From Kistimonas sp964291505 (lineage in GTDB: Bacteria; Pseudomonadota; Gammaproteobacteria; Pseudomonadales; Endozoicomonadaceae), in the NCBI GenBank assembly GCA_964291505.2, contig OZ220221.1:248001-312000 (forward strand): DNA of 64,000 nucleotides. The letters run 5' to 3'. The notes under the pieces are model-generated. The model searched no databases, was not told the DNA's origin, and saw only the letters and a list, made by a program, of their open reading frames with translations. Positions 45,371-55,070 of this stretch are shown piece after piece (position 1 is the stretch's first letter; the number at the start of each line of letters is the position of its first letter). A program made the translations under genes and the position numbers.

Positions 45371-48300
45371 ATGAAAGGACGCACGTTCCCGTTACCAACA
45401 CTGCTGAGCATCAGTGTGGTGGCTGCCGTAGGCGGCAGTGGATACGTCTCGCCTGTTTTAGCCCTGTCATCCCCCGTTGGCTACACCGCCGCCTGGCAGT
45501 GTATGTCCACCATCAATGAGGACTGGCGTTGCAGCCCAGGCCCCGGGCAACCCTATACCCTGACACTGGCGGAATTGAAGGAACTTCGGTCAGAGATTGC
45601 CAATTCACTCGCCAACCTGACACTGAAAGAAACCAATCCACGGCATCCAGCAGTCGACCCCACGGAAAAGATTCTCGCGCTGAAAAAATACGAAGAACAT
45701 CCTATGCGCAGCCTGGCTGAGCAAGACTGGGTGGATCGGTTAACCACCGCATCGTCTTGGCCGGAAGATCAGAATCTTGTGCCAGAACCAGATCTTCCCG
45801 CTCCATCAGCCGGTGAAATCTCGGAAGATGAAGTCCAGAATTCCATTCTTCTTTCACAATGGTTGAAGCGGGCGAAGAAACGTTCATCCTGGAAAGAGGC
45901 AGAAGAACCTGAATCCGTCAGCCATCTGGACGATACTCGGTTGCTTCACAACCTTGTCGACAATTCACGGGAAACCTACGAAGAACAGAAGCAGGCGGCT
46001 AAATCCGGCGAACAGGATTTATCGGCGGATCAATGGTTAGACAAGGCAACAGCCCGCTCCTCACTGACAGAATCGGATGATCATGACCATGAGCTGGCCT
46101 TATCCGCACGGGATGGCGAGGTCAAAACATCAGGCATTCTTTCCGGTCTGCAACCAGGCCCGGTGTTCCCGCAGAAGACCATCACATCTCCGGATTCCCT
46201 GTTGCCACCCGGCATGGTGCAATCCGCACCGATTGTCAGGAATCCCTACACTGTCGCGAAACAACTGACACAGCAGCAGGCCCAGCCTGCACAACCTGCA
46301 CCACAACCCGTGCAGGTTGCACAGTCTCAACCGGTATCGCCTCCCAAGCCTATCGGTGTTGGTGGGCAACTGCTGGTCAGACAGGCTACCGGACAACCAC
46401 CGGTTCCCCAAGGATATGTCCCGACACCGGAACCCATGCCAGCGCCTGCATCCGCACCGACCTATGCAACCGCTCAGACAATATCCCAACCGCTGCCGCC
46501 ACTGCCCGACGTCGAAGTAACGCCAGCAGAACGTGAAGCACGTGCGGTGAGGCCCAGCGTTGCGAGTCAACCTCAACGCCGTATGCCCTACGGCATGGAC
46601 ATGCCACCTGACCGCTGGCGTTATGCCCCCCATAACACTCTGCCTCCAAAAGCAGAACATCCATTGGCATCTGCGCCACAGCGTCGCAGTGATCCAAGGA
46701 ACGTTAATGTTCCAGGAGGTGTCGAACAGCAGCTTCAACAGCCTCATTACAGTTACAAAAGTGGTGTAAACGAGACGTTGTCACCACCACAGTCTGCAGG
46801 AAACTACCAGCCATCCATGCAGGCGCAGCAAAACAATGCTGTACTCAATGGACAGACGAACTGGTCACTGACAGGACAGCCAGTCGCTACTTATGCGCCT
46901 GCGCCACGCCATGCACCAGCTCCCCAGCAAAACGTTCAACAACCGATTGCACAACAACCTTATCGCTACCGGGCTGATGAACGGCTAGCGCCATCGCTGC
47001 CTAAATACAGTACTGAACCCTCATGGCCCCAGGCGGCGGCAGAGGATATACCCAAGCAGAAGCCTGATAATGCTTATTCGCGGATGAAACAGTTCAACCG
47101 GCCACCGCCAATATCACCCAATGATATTTTCAAGCTGGCCTCCAGTGCGCCAGAGGCAAAACAGTCTGCCCCCGAAGCCAAAAGAAAACCTGAACAACCT
47201 TCAGCGCCTGTCAACTCGATTGAACGTTTCCGGCAGAAAACTGCTGAGCCGGATCCGATACGGTCGCCCTATCAGTCCAGTGCGCCGCAACAACCCGCTA
47301 ATGACCACTACAGACAATCACCAGATGATGCCTACAATCGTTTCACGGGTAATAGTCGCTCGACTAGCCAGCCATCGACGCACAACGCTTATGCTTCCAA
47401 TTCCTATAGTGGCGGCGCCGTGCAACCGGTCAGTTTCAACCGGCAGTCAGCAACAACCCGGCCTGCTACACTGAATCAATTCCTCAAGGCTCCCAGAAAC
47501 CATCTGACTATCCAATGGCTCGCCACCACGCAGCCGGCCAAAATCATGCGTCTGCAACAACGTTTCCCGGCATTGCAGGATGCGAGTGTTGTCCGTTTTC
47601 GCAGGCAGGGCCAAACATGGCATATTCTCCTGACCGGCATATATCCAAATAAACACAGCGCCAGCCAGTTACTCAATCAGGAACCCTGGAAACACATCGC
47701 CCGTGCGCTGAACCCATGGACACGATCCCTCGCCGGTATCCACAAGCTGGATCTGGTCATGCCCAACACGACACGTACAACACCCGACGTCGGACAGGCT
47801 CCGGTAGCATTACCCCAGGGGGACTACACCATTCAATGGGCGATCGCCCAGACAGCGGGTGAAATCCGTGAGATCCAGGCGCGTTATCCCCAGCTTTCCG
47901 GTGCTGAAGCGATTGAAATTCCACGCCGTGGTGGCAGCAGCTATGCCTTGGTACAGGGTCGCTATAGGGATAACCTGACCGCGATGGACGCCCTGCGCCA
48001 ACCGCGCATGGCTATGCTGGCCAACGATCTGCGCCCAGTCACTCGCCCCATGGCCAGCATCCGAAACAGTCGTCCACTGCCCCAGGCAGTGTTCTCACAC
48101 ATGAGCATTCCCATGGATGACTCTATTCAGCGTCTTATGCAGGCACCTGACGGTACATACACCATCCAATGGTTGGCAGCCAACAAGCCGGATGTCCTGG
48201 CAGACCTGCAATACCGCTATCCGGAACTGAATGATGCTGTCACCGTCCGTTTCCGTCGTAATGACCGTGACTGGTATGTACTGGTCCAGGGACAGTTTCC

Positions 48301-48415
48301 CAATAGCCGGGCCGCACAACAGGCACTGCAGAAACCCGGCATGCGGGAACTGGCTAACAAGCTGAATCCCTGGACCCGTTCCGTCGCCAGCCTTCGCAAT
48401 GCTATTGGTTCCTAA
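45371..48415 (+). CDS. Large exported protein with three C-terminal SPOR-like repeats
   Basis: 1014 residues. A signal peptide or membrane anchor (about 1-32) leads into a polar region with heptad-like Glu/Ser segments (about 60-250), then about 430 residues very rich in Pro, Gln and Ala (about 290-700), clearly disordered. Three repeats of about 80 residues end the protein (near 710-790, 815-895 and 930-1010). Each begins (Y/L)TIQW and ends near N-P-W-T-R-S-(L/V)-A, with a FRR/PRR-x3-W/Y-x-(V/L)L-G/Q-G-x-(Y/F)-P core. SPOR domains bind denuded septal peptidoglycan. Triplication is unusual; a role at the septum or as a periplasmic spanner is inference. Confidence 0.75.
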   Translation: MKGRTFPLPTLLSISVVAAVGGSGYVSPVLALSSPVGYTAAWQCMSTINEDWRCSPGPGQPYTLTLAELKELRSEIANSLANLTLKETNPRHPAVDPTEKILALKKYEEHPMRSLAEQDWVDRLTTASSWPEDQNLVPEPDLPAPSAGEISEDEVQNSILLSQWLKRAKKRSSWKEAEEPESVSHLDDTRLLHNLVDNSRETYEEQKQAAKSGEQDLSADQWLDKATARSSLTESDDHDHELALSARDGEVKTSGILSGLQPGPVFPQKTITSPDSLLPPGMVQSAPIVRNPYTVAKQLTQQQAQPAQPAPQPVQVAQSQPVSPPKPIGVGGQLLVRQATGQPPVPQGYVPTPEPMPAPASAPTYATAQTISQPLPPLPDVEVTPAEREARAVRPSVASQPQRRMPYGMDMPPDRWRYAPHNTLPPKAEHPLASAPQRRSDPRNVNVPGGVEQQLQQPHYSYKSGVNETLSPPQSAGNYQPSMQAQQNNAVLNGQTNWSLTGQPVATYAPAPRHAPAPQQNVQQPIAQQPYRYRADERLAPSLPKYSTEPSWPQAAAEDIPKQKPDNAYSRMKQFNRPPPISPNDIFKLASSAPEAKQSAPEAKRKPEQPSAPVNSIERFRQKTAEPDPIRSPYQSSAPQQPANDHYRQSPDDAYNRFTGNSRSTSQPSTHNAYASNSYSGGAVQPVSFNRQSATTRPATLNQFLKAPRNHLTIQWLATTQPAKIMRLQQRFPALQDASVVRFRRQGQTWHILLTGIYPNKHSASQLLNQEPWKHIARALNPWTRSLAGIHKLDLVMPNTTRTTPDVGQAPVALPQGDYTIQWAIAQTAGEIREIQARYPQLSGAEAIEIPRRGGSSYALVQGRYRDNLTAMDALRQPRMAMLANDLRPVTRPMASIRNSRPLPQAVFSHMSIPMDDSIQRLMQAPDGTYTIQWLAANKPDVLADLQYRYPELNDAVTVRFRRNDRDWYVLVQGQFPNSRAAQQALQKPGMRELANKLNPWTRSVASLRNAIGS

Positions 48416-49323
48416 AAACGATAGAAAACATTGAAGTAGTGCCCCACACCGTTGGAATCAGTTTTCTTGCCATTTAGCACTTCGCCATTTTTCCACTGGG
48501 TCATGTGGTGATAGAGCTTGGCGCCATAGCCTGCACCCCAATGTTTATCGTGATACCAGAGGCCAAGGTAGGCCTGAAAGGAATCATCCGTCCGGTAAGC
48601 TTTCTCAAAGGCATTCTCTTTCTTCGGAATTTTGCTGTCGAACTCCCAGTCAAAATAGCCCTGGAACGCGATCATCCGGTCACCGTCCAGCATTTTCAGA
48701 GGCTTGAACCAGTTGGCATGCAAAACATAACCATCCCATGACCGCTCATTGGAAGCACCATAGTTGTCGTAGACATAGCGTTTGTAGAAATCCACACCGG
48801 TCTTGCCCAGCCATGGCACCATCACGTCAGCGCCAAAACCTACCCAGAGGTTCTGCCCACCACCGTTCTTGTCGATAACCTTGTCGTTTGCATCCAGCTC
48901 ATACTTATCCCCATCCATGGCATTGAGCGTGAATGAAAGGTACCACTCAACAATCGGTCCTATTGCCAGATCTTTCCCGAAAAGACCATCCAGCGAGATC
49001 CGCGGCGATACCTTGGCAAAGAAGTTGTCCTGTTTATTCTTGTCGCTGTGGGAGCTGCCCAGGATATCGAGAATATCCACATACCCGTAAATCGCGACAA
49101 TCCCGGAACGGCCGCCAAACTCAATCTCAAAGTAAGTATCATCAAACTTGTAGGGACCACCCCGCTGGTCAATGCCCCGGTACAGGTGCCAGTTCATCCA
49201 CAGGTGATCATATTTCCGAGTATCTTCTGAATAATCTTCTGCCTGAACCGAACAGGCCATTCCAATTAACAAACAGAATCCAGCCAGACGGCGGAAAGCA
49301 CGCAAACCATCAACTTTACACAC
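48412..49323 (-). CDS. Tsx/OmpK-family outer-membrane nucleoside channel
   Basis: 303 residues starting at GTG 49323 with GGAGAA upstream. The signal peptide ends at VQA-ED. A 12-strand barrel of the Tsx/OmpK family: WHLYRGIDQRGG near the N-terminus, FEIEFGGRSGIVAIYGYVD, LWVGFGADVMVPWLGKTGVD and the C-terminal GHYFNVFYRF ending in Phe, the outer-membrane insertion signal. It takes up nucleosides or serves as phage receptor. Its stop codon overlaps that of the SPOR protein gene by 4 bases, convergently. Confidence 0.88.
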   Translation of the reverse strand: MCKVDGLRAFRRLAGFCLLIGMACSVQAEDYSEDTRKYDHLWMNWHLYRGIDQRGGPYKFDDTYFEIEFGGRSGIVAIYGYVDILDILGSSHSDKNKQDNFFAKVSPRISLDGLFGKDLAIGPIVEWYLSFTLNAMDGDKYELDANDKVIDKNGGGQNLWVGFGADVMVPWLGKTGVDFYKRYVYDNYGASNERSWDGYVLHANWFKPLKMLDGDRMIAFQGYFDWEFDSKIPKKENAFEKAYRTDDSFQAYLGLWYHDKHWGAGYGAKLYHHMTQWKNGEVLNGKKTDSNGVGHYFNVFYRF

Positions 49324-49509
49324 GAGACTTCTCCGGCAAGAAACAGGGCGAGAGGATGTAGAGATAAAGACAGCAGTAATAAACGCTTCAGGAGCGTCCC
49401 TGAGTGTAGACAGGAACCGTCAAAACAGCCGGTAAATACCCTGCAACAAATGGAATCAGGTGTTAGGATCACAACCGGAAAAATATGGATAACCAGCTAA
49501 AACAACATC

Positions 49510-50649
49510 ATGGAGAAAGTTGACACCGTCATTATCGGCGCGGGCGTAATCGGCCTTGCCATTGCCAGGCAATTGGCTCGCCCGGGCAAGTCCGTGTTTG
49601 TGCTGGAACAGCATGACCGTTTCGGCGAAGAAACCAGCAGCCGTAACAGTGAGGTGATACACGCCGGTATCTACTATCCTTCAGGATCGCTCAAGGCTTC
49701 TCTCTGTGTCCGTGGCAAAGCATTGCTCTACGACTATTGTGAACAACACAGCATTCCCTATCGCCGTACCGGTAAACTGATTGTCGCCACCACTGCAGCA
49801 GAAACCGGCCAGCTGAAACATATTTATTCTCAGGCAGCAGCCAATGGTGTCAGGGATCTCCAGTGGTTATCTCAGGAAGAGCTGAAGAAAAAGGAACCTG
49901 CAGTCACCGGTATAGCCGCGCTCTTCTCTCCCTCAACAGGGATCATCGACAGCCATACCTATATGCAAACCCTGCTAATGGAAGCCACACAGAATGATGC
50001 CGAGCTGGTTACGGGCACTCGCGTTCTTTCAGTGTCATGCAACAGTGTGCAGGATGGGTTTCTTGTGAGCGCCGTTACCAATGGCGAAACTTACCAGTTC
50101 CAGAGTCGCTCCCTGGTCAATGCTGCCGGACTCGGTGCTCAACAGGTCGTAGCCGATTTACCCGGCAAAACTTCAGTTCCTCCGCTCTATTACTGCAAGG
50201 GACACTATTATTCCCTGCGAGGCAGCCGCCAACCCTTTCACCGCCTCGTTTATCCTGTACCAGAGTGCAACACAACTGGGCTTGGTATTCATGCCACACT
50301 GGATCTGGCGGGCAATACCCGCTTCGGGCCCGACACAGCGTATATCGATACTATCGATTACCGTATGCCTGCCGAGGCGCCGGAAAGCTGGTATGCTGCC
50401 ATACGCCGCTACTGGCCTGACCTGCCGGACGGCGCACTGCAACCGGACTACAGCGGCATACGCCCTAAACTGCAACAGGCCGGAGAAGCTCCCCGCGATT
50501 TTGTCATCCAGGGTCATGAAACTCACGGACTACCAGGGCTGATCCATCTTTTCGGCATTGAGTCGCCGGGACTCACCGCCTCCCTGGCACTGGCCGGGTA
50601 TGTTGAATCACTGTTAGAGGGACAGGATCCCAGGGAACACTTGCAATGA
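49510..50649 (+). CDS. FAD-dependent oxidoreductase, L-2-hydroxyglutarate oxidase-like
   Basis: 379 residues. The N-terminal dinucleotide fold VIIGAGVIGLAIARQLA with ETSSRNSEVIHAGIYYP is characteristic of the LhgO/L-2-hydroxyglutarate dehydrogenase group in the DAO family. KGHYYSLRG and GLGIHATLDLAGNTRFGPDT fit the same group. It probably oxidises a 2-hydroxy acid with electron transfer to quinone or O2; the true substrate is not certain. Its stop overlaps the start of asmA by 4 bases (ATGA), so the two are translationally coupled. Confidence 0.82.
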   Translation: MEKVDTVIIGAGVIGLAIARQLARPGKSVFVLEQHDRFGEETSSRNSEVIHAGIYYPSGSLKASLCVRGKALLYDYCEQHSIPYRRTGKLIVATTAAETGQLKHIYSQAAANGVRDLQWLSQEELKKKEPAVTGIAALFSPSTGIIDSHTYMQTLLMEATQNDAELVTGTRVLSVSCNSVQDGFLVSAVTNGETYQFQSRSLVNAAGLGAQQVVADLPGKTSVPPLYYCKGHYYSLRGSRQPFHRLVYPVPECNTTGLGIHATLDLAGNTRFGPDTAYIDTIDYRMPAEAPESWYAAIRRYWPDLPDGALQPDYSGIRPKLQQAGEAPRDFVIQGHETHGLPGLIHLFGIESPGLTASLALAGYVESLLEGQDPREHLQ

Positions 50650-52700
50650 AGACACTGTTCAAGTGGCTGGCAGGCATTGTTGTCAGCCTGATCGTACTGG
50701 TCATTCTGGCTGCGGTGCTATTGCCCGTCATCATTAACCCAAATGATTACCGGGAGCAGCTTCGCTCTGCCGTCTCTGAAAACACCGGTTACGATTTACA
50801 CCTCAACGGCCCGATCAGCTGGTCGCTCTTTCCACGGCTGGGTCTGAATGTGGCGGACATTCAGGTTGATGATATCCATAAGCAACCGCTAGCTACCCTG
50901 AAACAGGCGGATATTCATGTCGCAGTATTGCCACTTATCCTTCATCAACGGGTTGATATGCAAGCGCTGGTTCTGGACGGGCTGACCCTGAACCTTTCGC
51001 GCGACGCCCAGGGAAGACCTAACTGGACAGAACCCCAAGAAAGTCCCAACGCAGGCACTGCCGACGAACCGGCTAAGACTCATCCCTCAACATCAAAAGA
51101 AACGCTGACCCTAAACATAGCCAGCGTCAATATCAGCCAGATCAACCTGAATTATCAGGATCAACAGACCGGGCAGTCATTGGCAATCAGGAACGCCCAC
51201 CTGCAGACAGATGCCATTCAGGCAGGCCAGCCGTTTAACCTGAAAGCAGGATTTTCACTAAAAAGCAGTGAGCCACCACTGCATGCTACGTTTTCCCTGG
51301 AAACAGCATTAATGCTGAACCTGAAAAACAGCATATTCCAAGCCGATCAACTGCGTCTGACCGTCACCCCTGGGCAGCAGGAGAATCCGGTAGCACTGAC
51401 CATCATCGCCACATTGACAGGGATTGAGGGGCAACTGAATGGCAACGTCGCCCTGGAGCCGGTCAATATCCAACAATTTTTGAAACAACTTGGCATGCCT
51501 CTGCCCGAAATGGGCAACCCGAAGGCACTGACAAGGGTCAGCCTGACAACCACCGTAAACGTCACCAATAACAACGCCAGCCTGCAAGATATTAGGCTTG
51601 TACTGGACGATTTCGATCTGGGTGGAAAGCTGGCAGTAACAGACATCAGCAGCAAAGCGCTGCGCTTCACCCTGAAAGGATCAGACCTGCTGCTGGACGA
51701 TTACCTGCCCGTGGTACCAGCCGAATCGGCGACTGAAGTCACCGAAACAGCGCCAACCGAGGAACCTACAAGCAGATCGATCAATCATCCTGCTGCTATT
51801 CCGGTTGACCTGATAAAACCACTCAACCTTGAGGGCAAGCTTTCCCTTTCCGCTCTAACCGCGAAAGGCTTCCGCTTTGACAAGCCCACGCTGACAATAA
51901 AGGCCAATAATGGCGTCCTGTCGATCAGCAAACTGAATGCCGGTTTCTACGATGGTGTTATTGATAGCAAGGCCAAAATTGATGTCAATGGAACCCCGCA
52001 ACTATCCACAAGAAGCACGATTCAAGACATCAACCTTCACGCCCTTTCCACAGCTATTCCTGATCTGCAGGCTGTCACAGGTAAGGCCAATGCCAGTATT
52101 CGATTGCTGACCAGCGGTCTTACCGAACCCGAATTGATCGAACACCTCAATGGCGTCATTGAGTTTAATGTGGATGACGGCACCCTGCATGGCATGAACC
52201 TCAACAAAGCGGTCTGCAGTGGCATCGCCAAGATACGAAAAAAGACCATCGGCAAGGATGACTGGCCCAACGAAACCCGGTTCACCTCCCTCAAGGGCAC
52301 GTTCAATATCAGCGATGGGGTCGCCACTAACAATAACCTCTGCGCGGCAATGGACCAACTCAACCTCTGCGGCGGTGGCAAAATCAACCTGATGAATCAA
52401 AGCCTGGATTACACCATGGGGGTAACCGTAACCGGCAGCACTGCTGAAGAAGACGAACCTGCCTGCCGCATCAATGAGAAGTATGCCGACCTCACCTGGC
52501 CAATCCGGTGCAGTGGCAAAATCGGTGGCAGCGACCTGTGCGGCATCGACGAACAGCGCCTTGGTGAACTGGCCGCCACCGTGGCAGAACGGGAGGTGAA
52601 AGGGAAGTTGCAGCAGAAACTGGATGACAAACTCCGCCAGAAACTCGGTGACCAACTGGGTGAAGAACTTGGGGATAAATTGAAAAATCTCTTTCAATAG
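50646..52700 (+). CDS. asmA: AsmA family inner-membrane protein
   Basis: 684 residues with an N-terminal membrane anchor (LFKWLAGIVVSLIVLVILAAV) and a long periplasmic beta-rich groove. NPNDYREQLRSAVSENTGYDL and the C-terminal TLHGMNLNKAVCSGIAKIRKK and GGKINLMNQSLDYTMGVTV blocks are AsmA hallmarks. AsmA-like proteins move phospholipids to the outer membrane. It overlaps the FAD oxidase gene and precedes mutY as in Pseudomonas. The last 30 residues are a Lys/Leu/Gln amphipathic helix (KLQQKLDDKLRQKLGDQLG). Confidence 0.92.
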   Translation: MKTLFKWLAGIVVSLIVLVILAAVLLPVIINPNDYREQLRSAVSENTGYDLHLNGPISWSLFPRLGLNVADIQVDDIHKQPLATLKQADIHVAVLPLILHQRVDMQALVLDGLTLNLSRDAQGRPNWTEPQESPNAGTADEPAKTHPSTSKETLTLNIASVNISQINLNYQDQQTGQSLAIRNAHLQTDAIQAGQPFNLKAGFSLKSSEPPLHATFSLETALMLNLKNSIFQADQLRLTVTPGQQENPVALTIIATLTGIEGQLNGNVALEPVNIQQFLKQLGMPLPEMGNPKALTRVSLTTTVNVTNNNASLQDIRLVLDDFDLGGKLAVTDISSKALRFTLKGSDLLLDDYLPVVPAESATEVTETAPTEEPTSRSINHPAAIPVDLIKPLNLEGKLSLSALTAKGFRFDKPTLTIKANNGVLSISKLNAGFYDGVIDSKAKIDVNGTPQLSTRSTIQDINLHALSTAIPDLQAVTGKANASIRLLTSGLTEPELIEHLNGVIEFNVDDGTLHGMNLNKAVCSGIAKIRKKTIGKDDWPNETRFTSLKGTFNISDGVATNNNLCAAMDQLNLCGGGKINLMNQSLDYTMGVTVTGSTAEEDEPACRINEKYADLTWPIRCSGKIGGSDLCGIDEQRLGELAATVAEREVKGKLQQKLDDKLRQKLGDQLGEELGDKLKNLFQ

Positions 52701-52722
52701 AGATAGTTAGATGGACTAAAAG

Positions 52723-52760
52723 TTATCCACATCCATCCACAGCTTTTGCTATGGATGGAT
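52723..52760 (+). promoter_or_regulatory. Perfect DnaA box next to a hairpin after asmA
   Basis: TTATCCACA (52723-52731) matches the DnaA box consensus exactly. ATCCATCC (52731-52738) and GGATGGAT (52753-52760) form an 8-bp stem that could end the asmA transcript. The DnaA box is solitary, so an origin is not indicated. Confidence 0.4.
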
Positions 52761-52867
52761 ACTATCAGTACAGGTAATACCCCGACTGTTCCCATTACAG
52801 CCATAAGCGCATAGTGTTCGCAGATAACAAAACCGGGATAACGAACCTTACCTTGAATGCCGAATTG

Positions 52868-53929
52868 ATGAGTCAAACCACCGGAAATTTCAGCCAGCGC
52901 GTCCTTGACTGGTACGACCAGCACGGCCGCAAACACCTGCCCTGGCAGAAGAACATCACCCCGTACCGGGTCTGGATCAGCGAAATCATGCTGCAGCAGA
53001 CCCAGGTGAAAACGGTCATTCCCTATTTTGAAACCTTCATGGAACGGTTTCCTGATGTCCACGCTCTCGCTTCAGCACCGGTGGATGATGTCCTGCACCT
53101 CTGGAGTGGACTGGGTTACTACAGCCGAGCAAGAAATCTGCATAAGGCTGCCTGCCAGGTGGTTGAACGCTTTCACGGTAAATTTCCTCAAACTGTCGAG
53201 CAACTGTCAGAATTGCCGGGAATTGGCCGCTCTACGGCTGGCGCCATTGCCAGTATCAGCATGGGTATTCGCGCCCCAATTCTGGACGGCAATGTTAAAC
53301 GGGTGCTGGCCCGGCATCACGCCATTGAGGGTTGGCCAGGACAAAGCGCCGTTGCCAATAAACTGTGGGAGATCGCCGAGAATCATACCCCTGATAAGCG
53401 ACTTCCCCAGTACACCCAGGCAATGATGGATCTGGGTGCGATGATCTGTACCCGTACCCGTCCCACCTGCCATCTCTGCCCCCTGCAGGAAAGTTGTATG
53501 GCCCATGCCATTGGCGATACCGCCAGCTATCCGGGTAAAAAGCCGAAGAAAACCCTGCCGGAACGCCAGGTTCACATGCTGATGGTAGTTAATCACTTAG
53601 GTGAAGTCCTGCTGCACAAAAGACCACCCCAAGGTATCTGGGGAGGTCTTTGGAGCTTTCCGGAACTAGACATAAATGAAACATTGCAACTGGTAGCAGA
53701 AGATATTGTCGGAATGTCGCTTTCTGGCATGGAAACCTGGACACCATTCCGTCACACATTCAGCCACTACCATCTGGACATTACTCCGGTGAAAGCCTTT
53801 ACCGCTGAGGAATCACAACTACGACAGGAAGATAACCAGATATGCTGGGCGCCTATTGAAAACCCTGGCAATTTAGGTCTGGCTGCGCCGGTGACAAAAC
53901 TGATGAGAAAACTAGCGCAAAGCTTATAA
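52868..53929 (+). CDS. mutY: Adenine DNA glycosylase MutY
   Basis: 353 residues from ATG 52868 (MSQTTGNFSQRVLDWYDQ); the GTG at 52814 would add 18 atypical residues. It removes adenine mispaired with 8-oxoguanine. Seen are the catalytic SEIMLQQTQV (Glu), the HhH motif LPGIGRSTAGAIASI, LDGNVKRVLAR with the catalytic Asp, and the [4Fe-4S] motif CTRTRPTCHLCPLQESC (CX6CX2CX5C). A C-terminal Nudix-like 8-oxoG-reading domain (RPPQGIWGGLWSFPE) follows. yggX lies 241 bases downstream, as in many gammaproteobacteria. Confidence 0.96.
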   Translation: MSQTTGNFSQRVLDWYDQHGRKHLPWQKNITPYRVWISEIMLQQTQVKTVIPYFETFMERFPDVHALASAPVDDVLHLWSGLGYYSRARNLHKAACQVVERFHGKFPQTVEQLSELPGIGRSTAGAIASISMGIRAPILDGNVKRVLARHHAIEGWPGQSAVANKLWEIAENHTPDKRLPQYTQAMMDLGAMICTRTRPTCHLCPLQESCMAHAIGDTASYPGKKPKKTLPERQVHMLMVVNHLGEVLLHKRPPQGIWGGLWSFPELDINETLQLVAEDIVGMSLSGMETWTPFRHTFSHYHLDITPVKAFTAEESQLRQEDNQICWAPIENPGNLGLAAPVTKLMRKLAQSL

Positions 53930-54170
53930 GCCATATCAACCCAGACACAGAAAGCATTCGCCTTCTTGCATAGCAAGATTATTGATGGCAAAAAAACACT
54001 CAGGGTCATTACACCCAATGCAATCGGTGCTTATTATCTGGAAATAGCTATCAGGGATGATCATTTACCATGACCGAGCCATTTAATTCTTGTCTAGACA
54101 ATAAGGATGTATCCCTCCTATCCCCAAATACCGTTATGATTGTGCCCAGTGTTAACTCAGGAGCCCAACC

Positions 54171-54446
54171 ATGAGCCGTACCGTACACTGCGTAAAACTC
54201 AAGAAAGATGCCCCCGGACTGGATATCCCCCCTTACCCCGGTGAAAAGGGGAAATGGATTTATGAGAATGTCTCCCGTGAAGCCTGGACGCAGTGGACCC
54301 AGCATCAGACCCGCCTGATCAACGAGAAGCACCTGAACCTGCTCGACCCGCAAACACGCAAGTATCTGGGCGAACAGATGGACAAATTCTTCGCTGGCAG
54401 CGACTACGACATGGCCGAAGGCTACGTGCCGGAAAAGAACGACTGA
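54171..54446 (+). CDS. yggX: Fe(II)-trafficking protein YggX
   Basis: 91 residues, the standard size. VHCVKLKKDAPGLDIPPYPG, with its conserved Cys, and the C-terminal DYDMAEGYVPE are family marks. YggX helps protect Fe-S clusters from oxidative damage and is placed after mutY (an Fe-S enzyme) in many gammaproteobacteria. Here it is followed by the tRNA-Phe genes, as in Pseudomonas. Confidence 0.95.
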   Translation: MSRTVHCVKLKKDAPGLDIPPYPGEKGKWIYENVSREAWTQWTQHQTRLINEKHLNLLDPQTRKYLGEQMDKFFAGSDYDMAEGYVPEKND

Positions 54447-54510
54447 GCATTTCCTGCGGATAAAGTGCACAGCTATGCACTTTATCCCTACAAAAAATCC
54501 CGCCGGGGTG

Positions 54511-54539
54511 TTGACTCCCTGAACGTAAAACAGTTTAAT
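54511..54539 (+). promoter_or_regulatory. tRNA-Phe promoter
   Basis: TTGACT (54511-54516), a 17-base spacer and TTTAAT (54534-54539) match sigma-70 elements closely. The following ACCGCCGC is a GC-rich discriminator of the kind that gives stringent control of stable-RNA genes. The first tRNA begins 21 bases after the -10 box. Confidence 0.75.
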
Positions 54540-54559
54540 ACCGCCGCATTCACGCCAAT

Positions 54560-54635
54560 GCCTGGGTAGCTCAGTTGGTAGAGCAGCGGATTGAAAATCC
54601 GCGTGTCGGTGGTTCGATTCCGCCCCTAGGCACCA
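54560..54635 (+). tRNA. tRNA-Phe (GAA), first tandem copy
   Basis: A full cloverleaf of 76 bases with encoded CCA. Acceptor GCCTGGG/CCTAGGC (one G-T pair), anticodon stem GCGGA/TCCGC with loop TTGAAAA and anticodon GAA (54593-54595), T-arm GGTGG-TTCGATT-CCGCC. It is identical to the second copy. Confidence 0.97.
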
Positions 54636-54695
54636 TGTTTCACTTCTCATGAAATACACTGGCGGTAAGCACACCATCAAGTGCACGAATGTCGT

Positions 54696-54771
54696 GCCTG
54701 GGTAGCTCAGTTGGTAGAGCAGCGGATTGAAAATCCGCGTGTCGGTGGTTCGATTCCGCCCCTAGGCACCA
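54696..54771 (+). tRNA. tRNA-Phe (GAA), second tandem copy
   Basis: 76 bases identical to the first copy over the full length, including CCA. It is separated from the first by 60 bases without a promoter, so both come from one transcript. Its 3' half (54724 onward) is the left copy of a long direct repeat whose right copy lies at 60010-60105. Confidence 0.97.
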
Positions 54772-54821
54772 TATCAGGAAAGCCCCGTTGCTAATCAGCA
54801 TTGGGGCTTTTTTTCGTTGGA
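54724..54821 (+). repeat. Left direct repeat (attL-like): tRNA-Phe 3' half plus terminator
   Basis: From the anticodon stem through the terminator to CGTTGGA this 98-base stretch recurs at 60010-60105 with about eight differences. The left copy keeps an intact tRNA. A repeat of the 3' end of a tRNA gene on both sides of a block of accessory genes is the signature of integration by a tyrosine recombinase. Confidence 0.75.
54779..54814 (+). terminator. Terminator of the tRNA-Phe operon
   Basis: AAGCCCC (54780-54786) and GGGGCTT (54803-54809) form a stem followed by a run of T. A diverged copy of this terminator is at about 60066-60098. Confidence 0.9.
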
Positions 54822-55070
54822 TGAGCGCATAACGGGTACGACGAAGCAGTTTTCGATCTATCTACTGGTTACAACTCCCCCCTCTGGCGCTACTTACTTT
54901 TCTGTGCAATGAAGTGTTTGCCCGTCTCAGGGATTACACTTTTTCAGTTTCATATCCCTCACCTCGTCTTTCTCACCTTTTTATAAAAAATACATACTAA
55001 TGCTATTGCACCGAGCTGCCTGTGCGCGAGATAACAAGGTCTCCACTGTATATGTGATTAGCGGAAGATC

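Noticed and set aside
45371..48415. Mucin-like adhesin because of the Pro/Gln-rich region
   Set aside because: The three C-terminal SPOR-like repeats and lack of surface-anchoring signals argue for a periplasmic peptidoglycan-binding protein.
54051..54686. 211-codon open frame on the minus strand across yggX and a tRNA gene
   Set aside because: It would run through the complement of yggX and a tRNA-Phe; both of these are certain.
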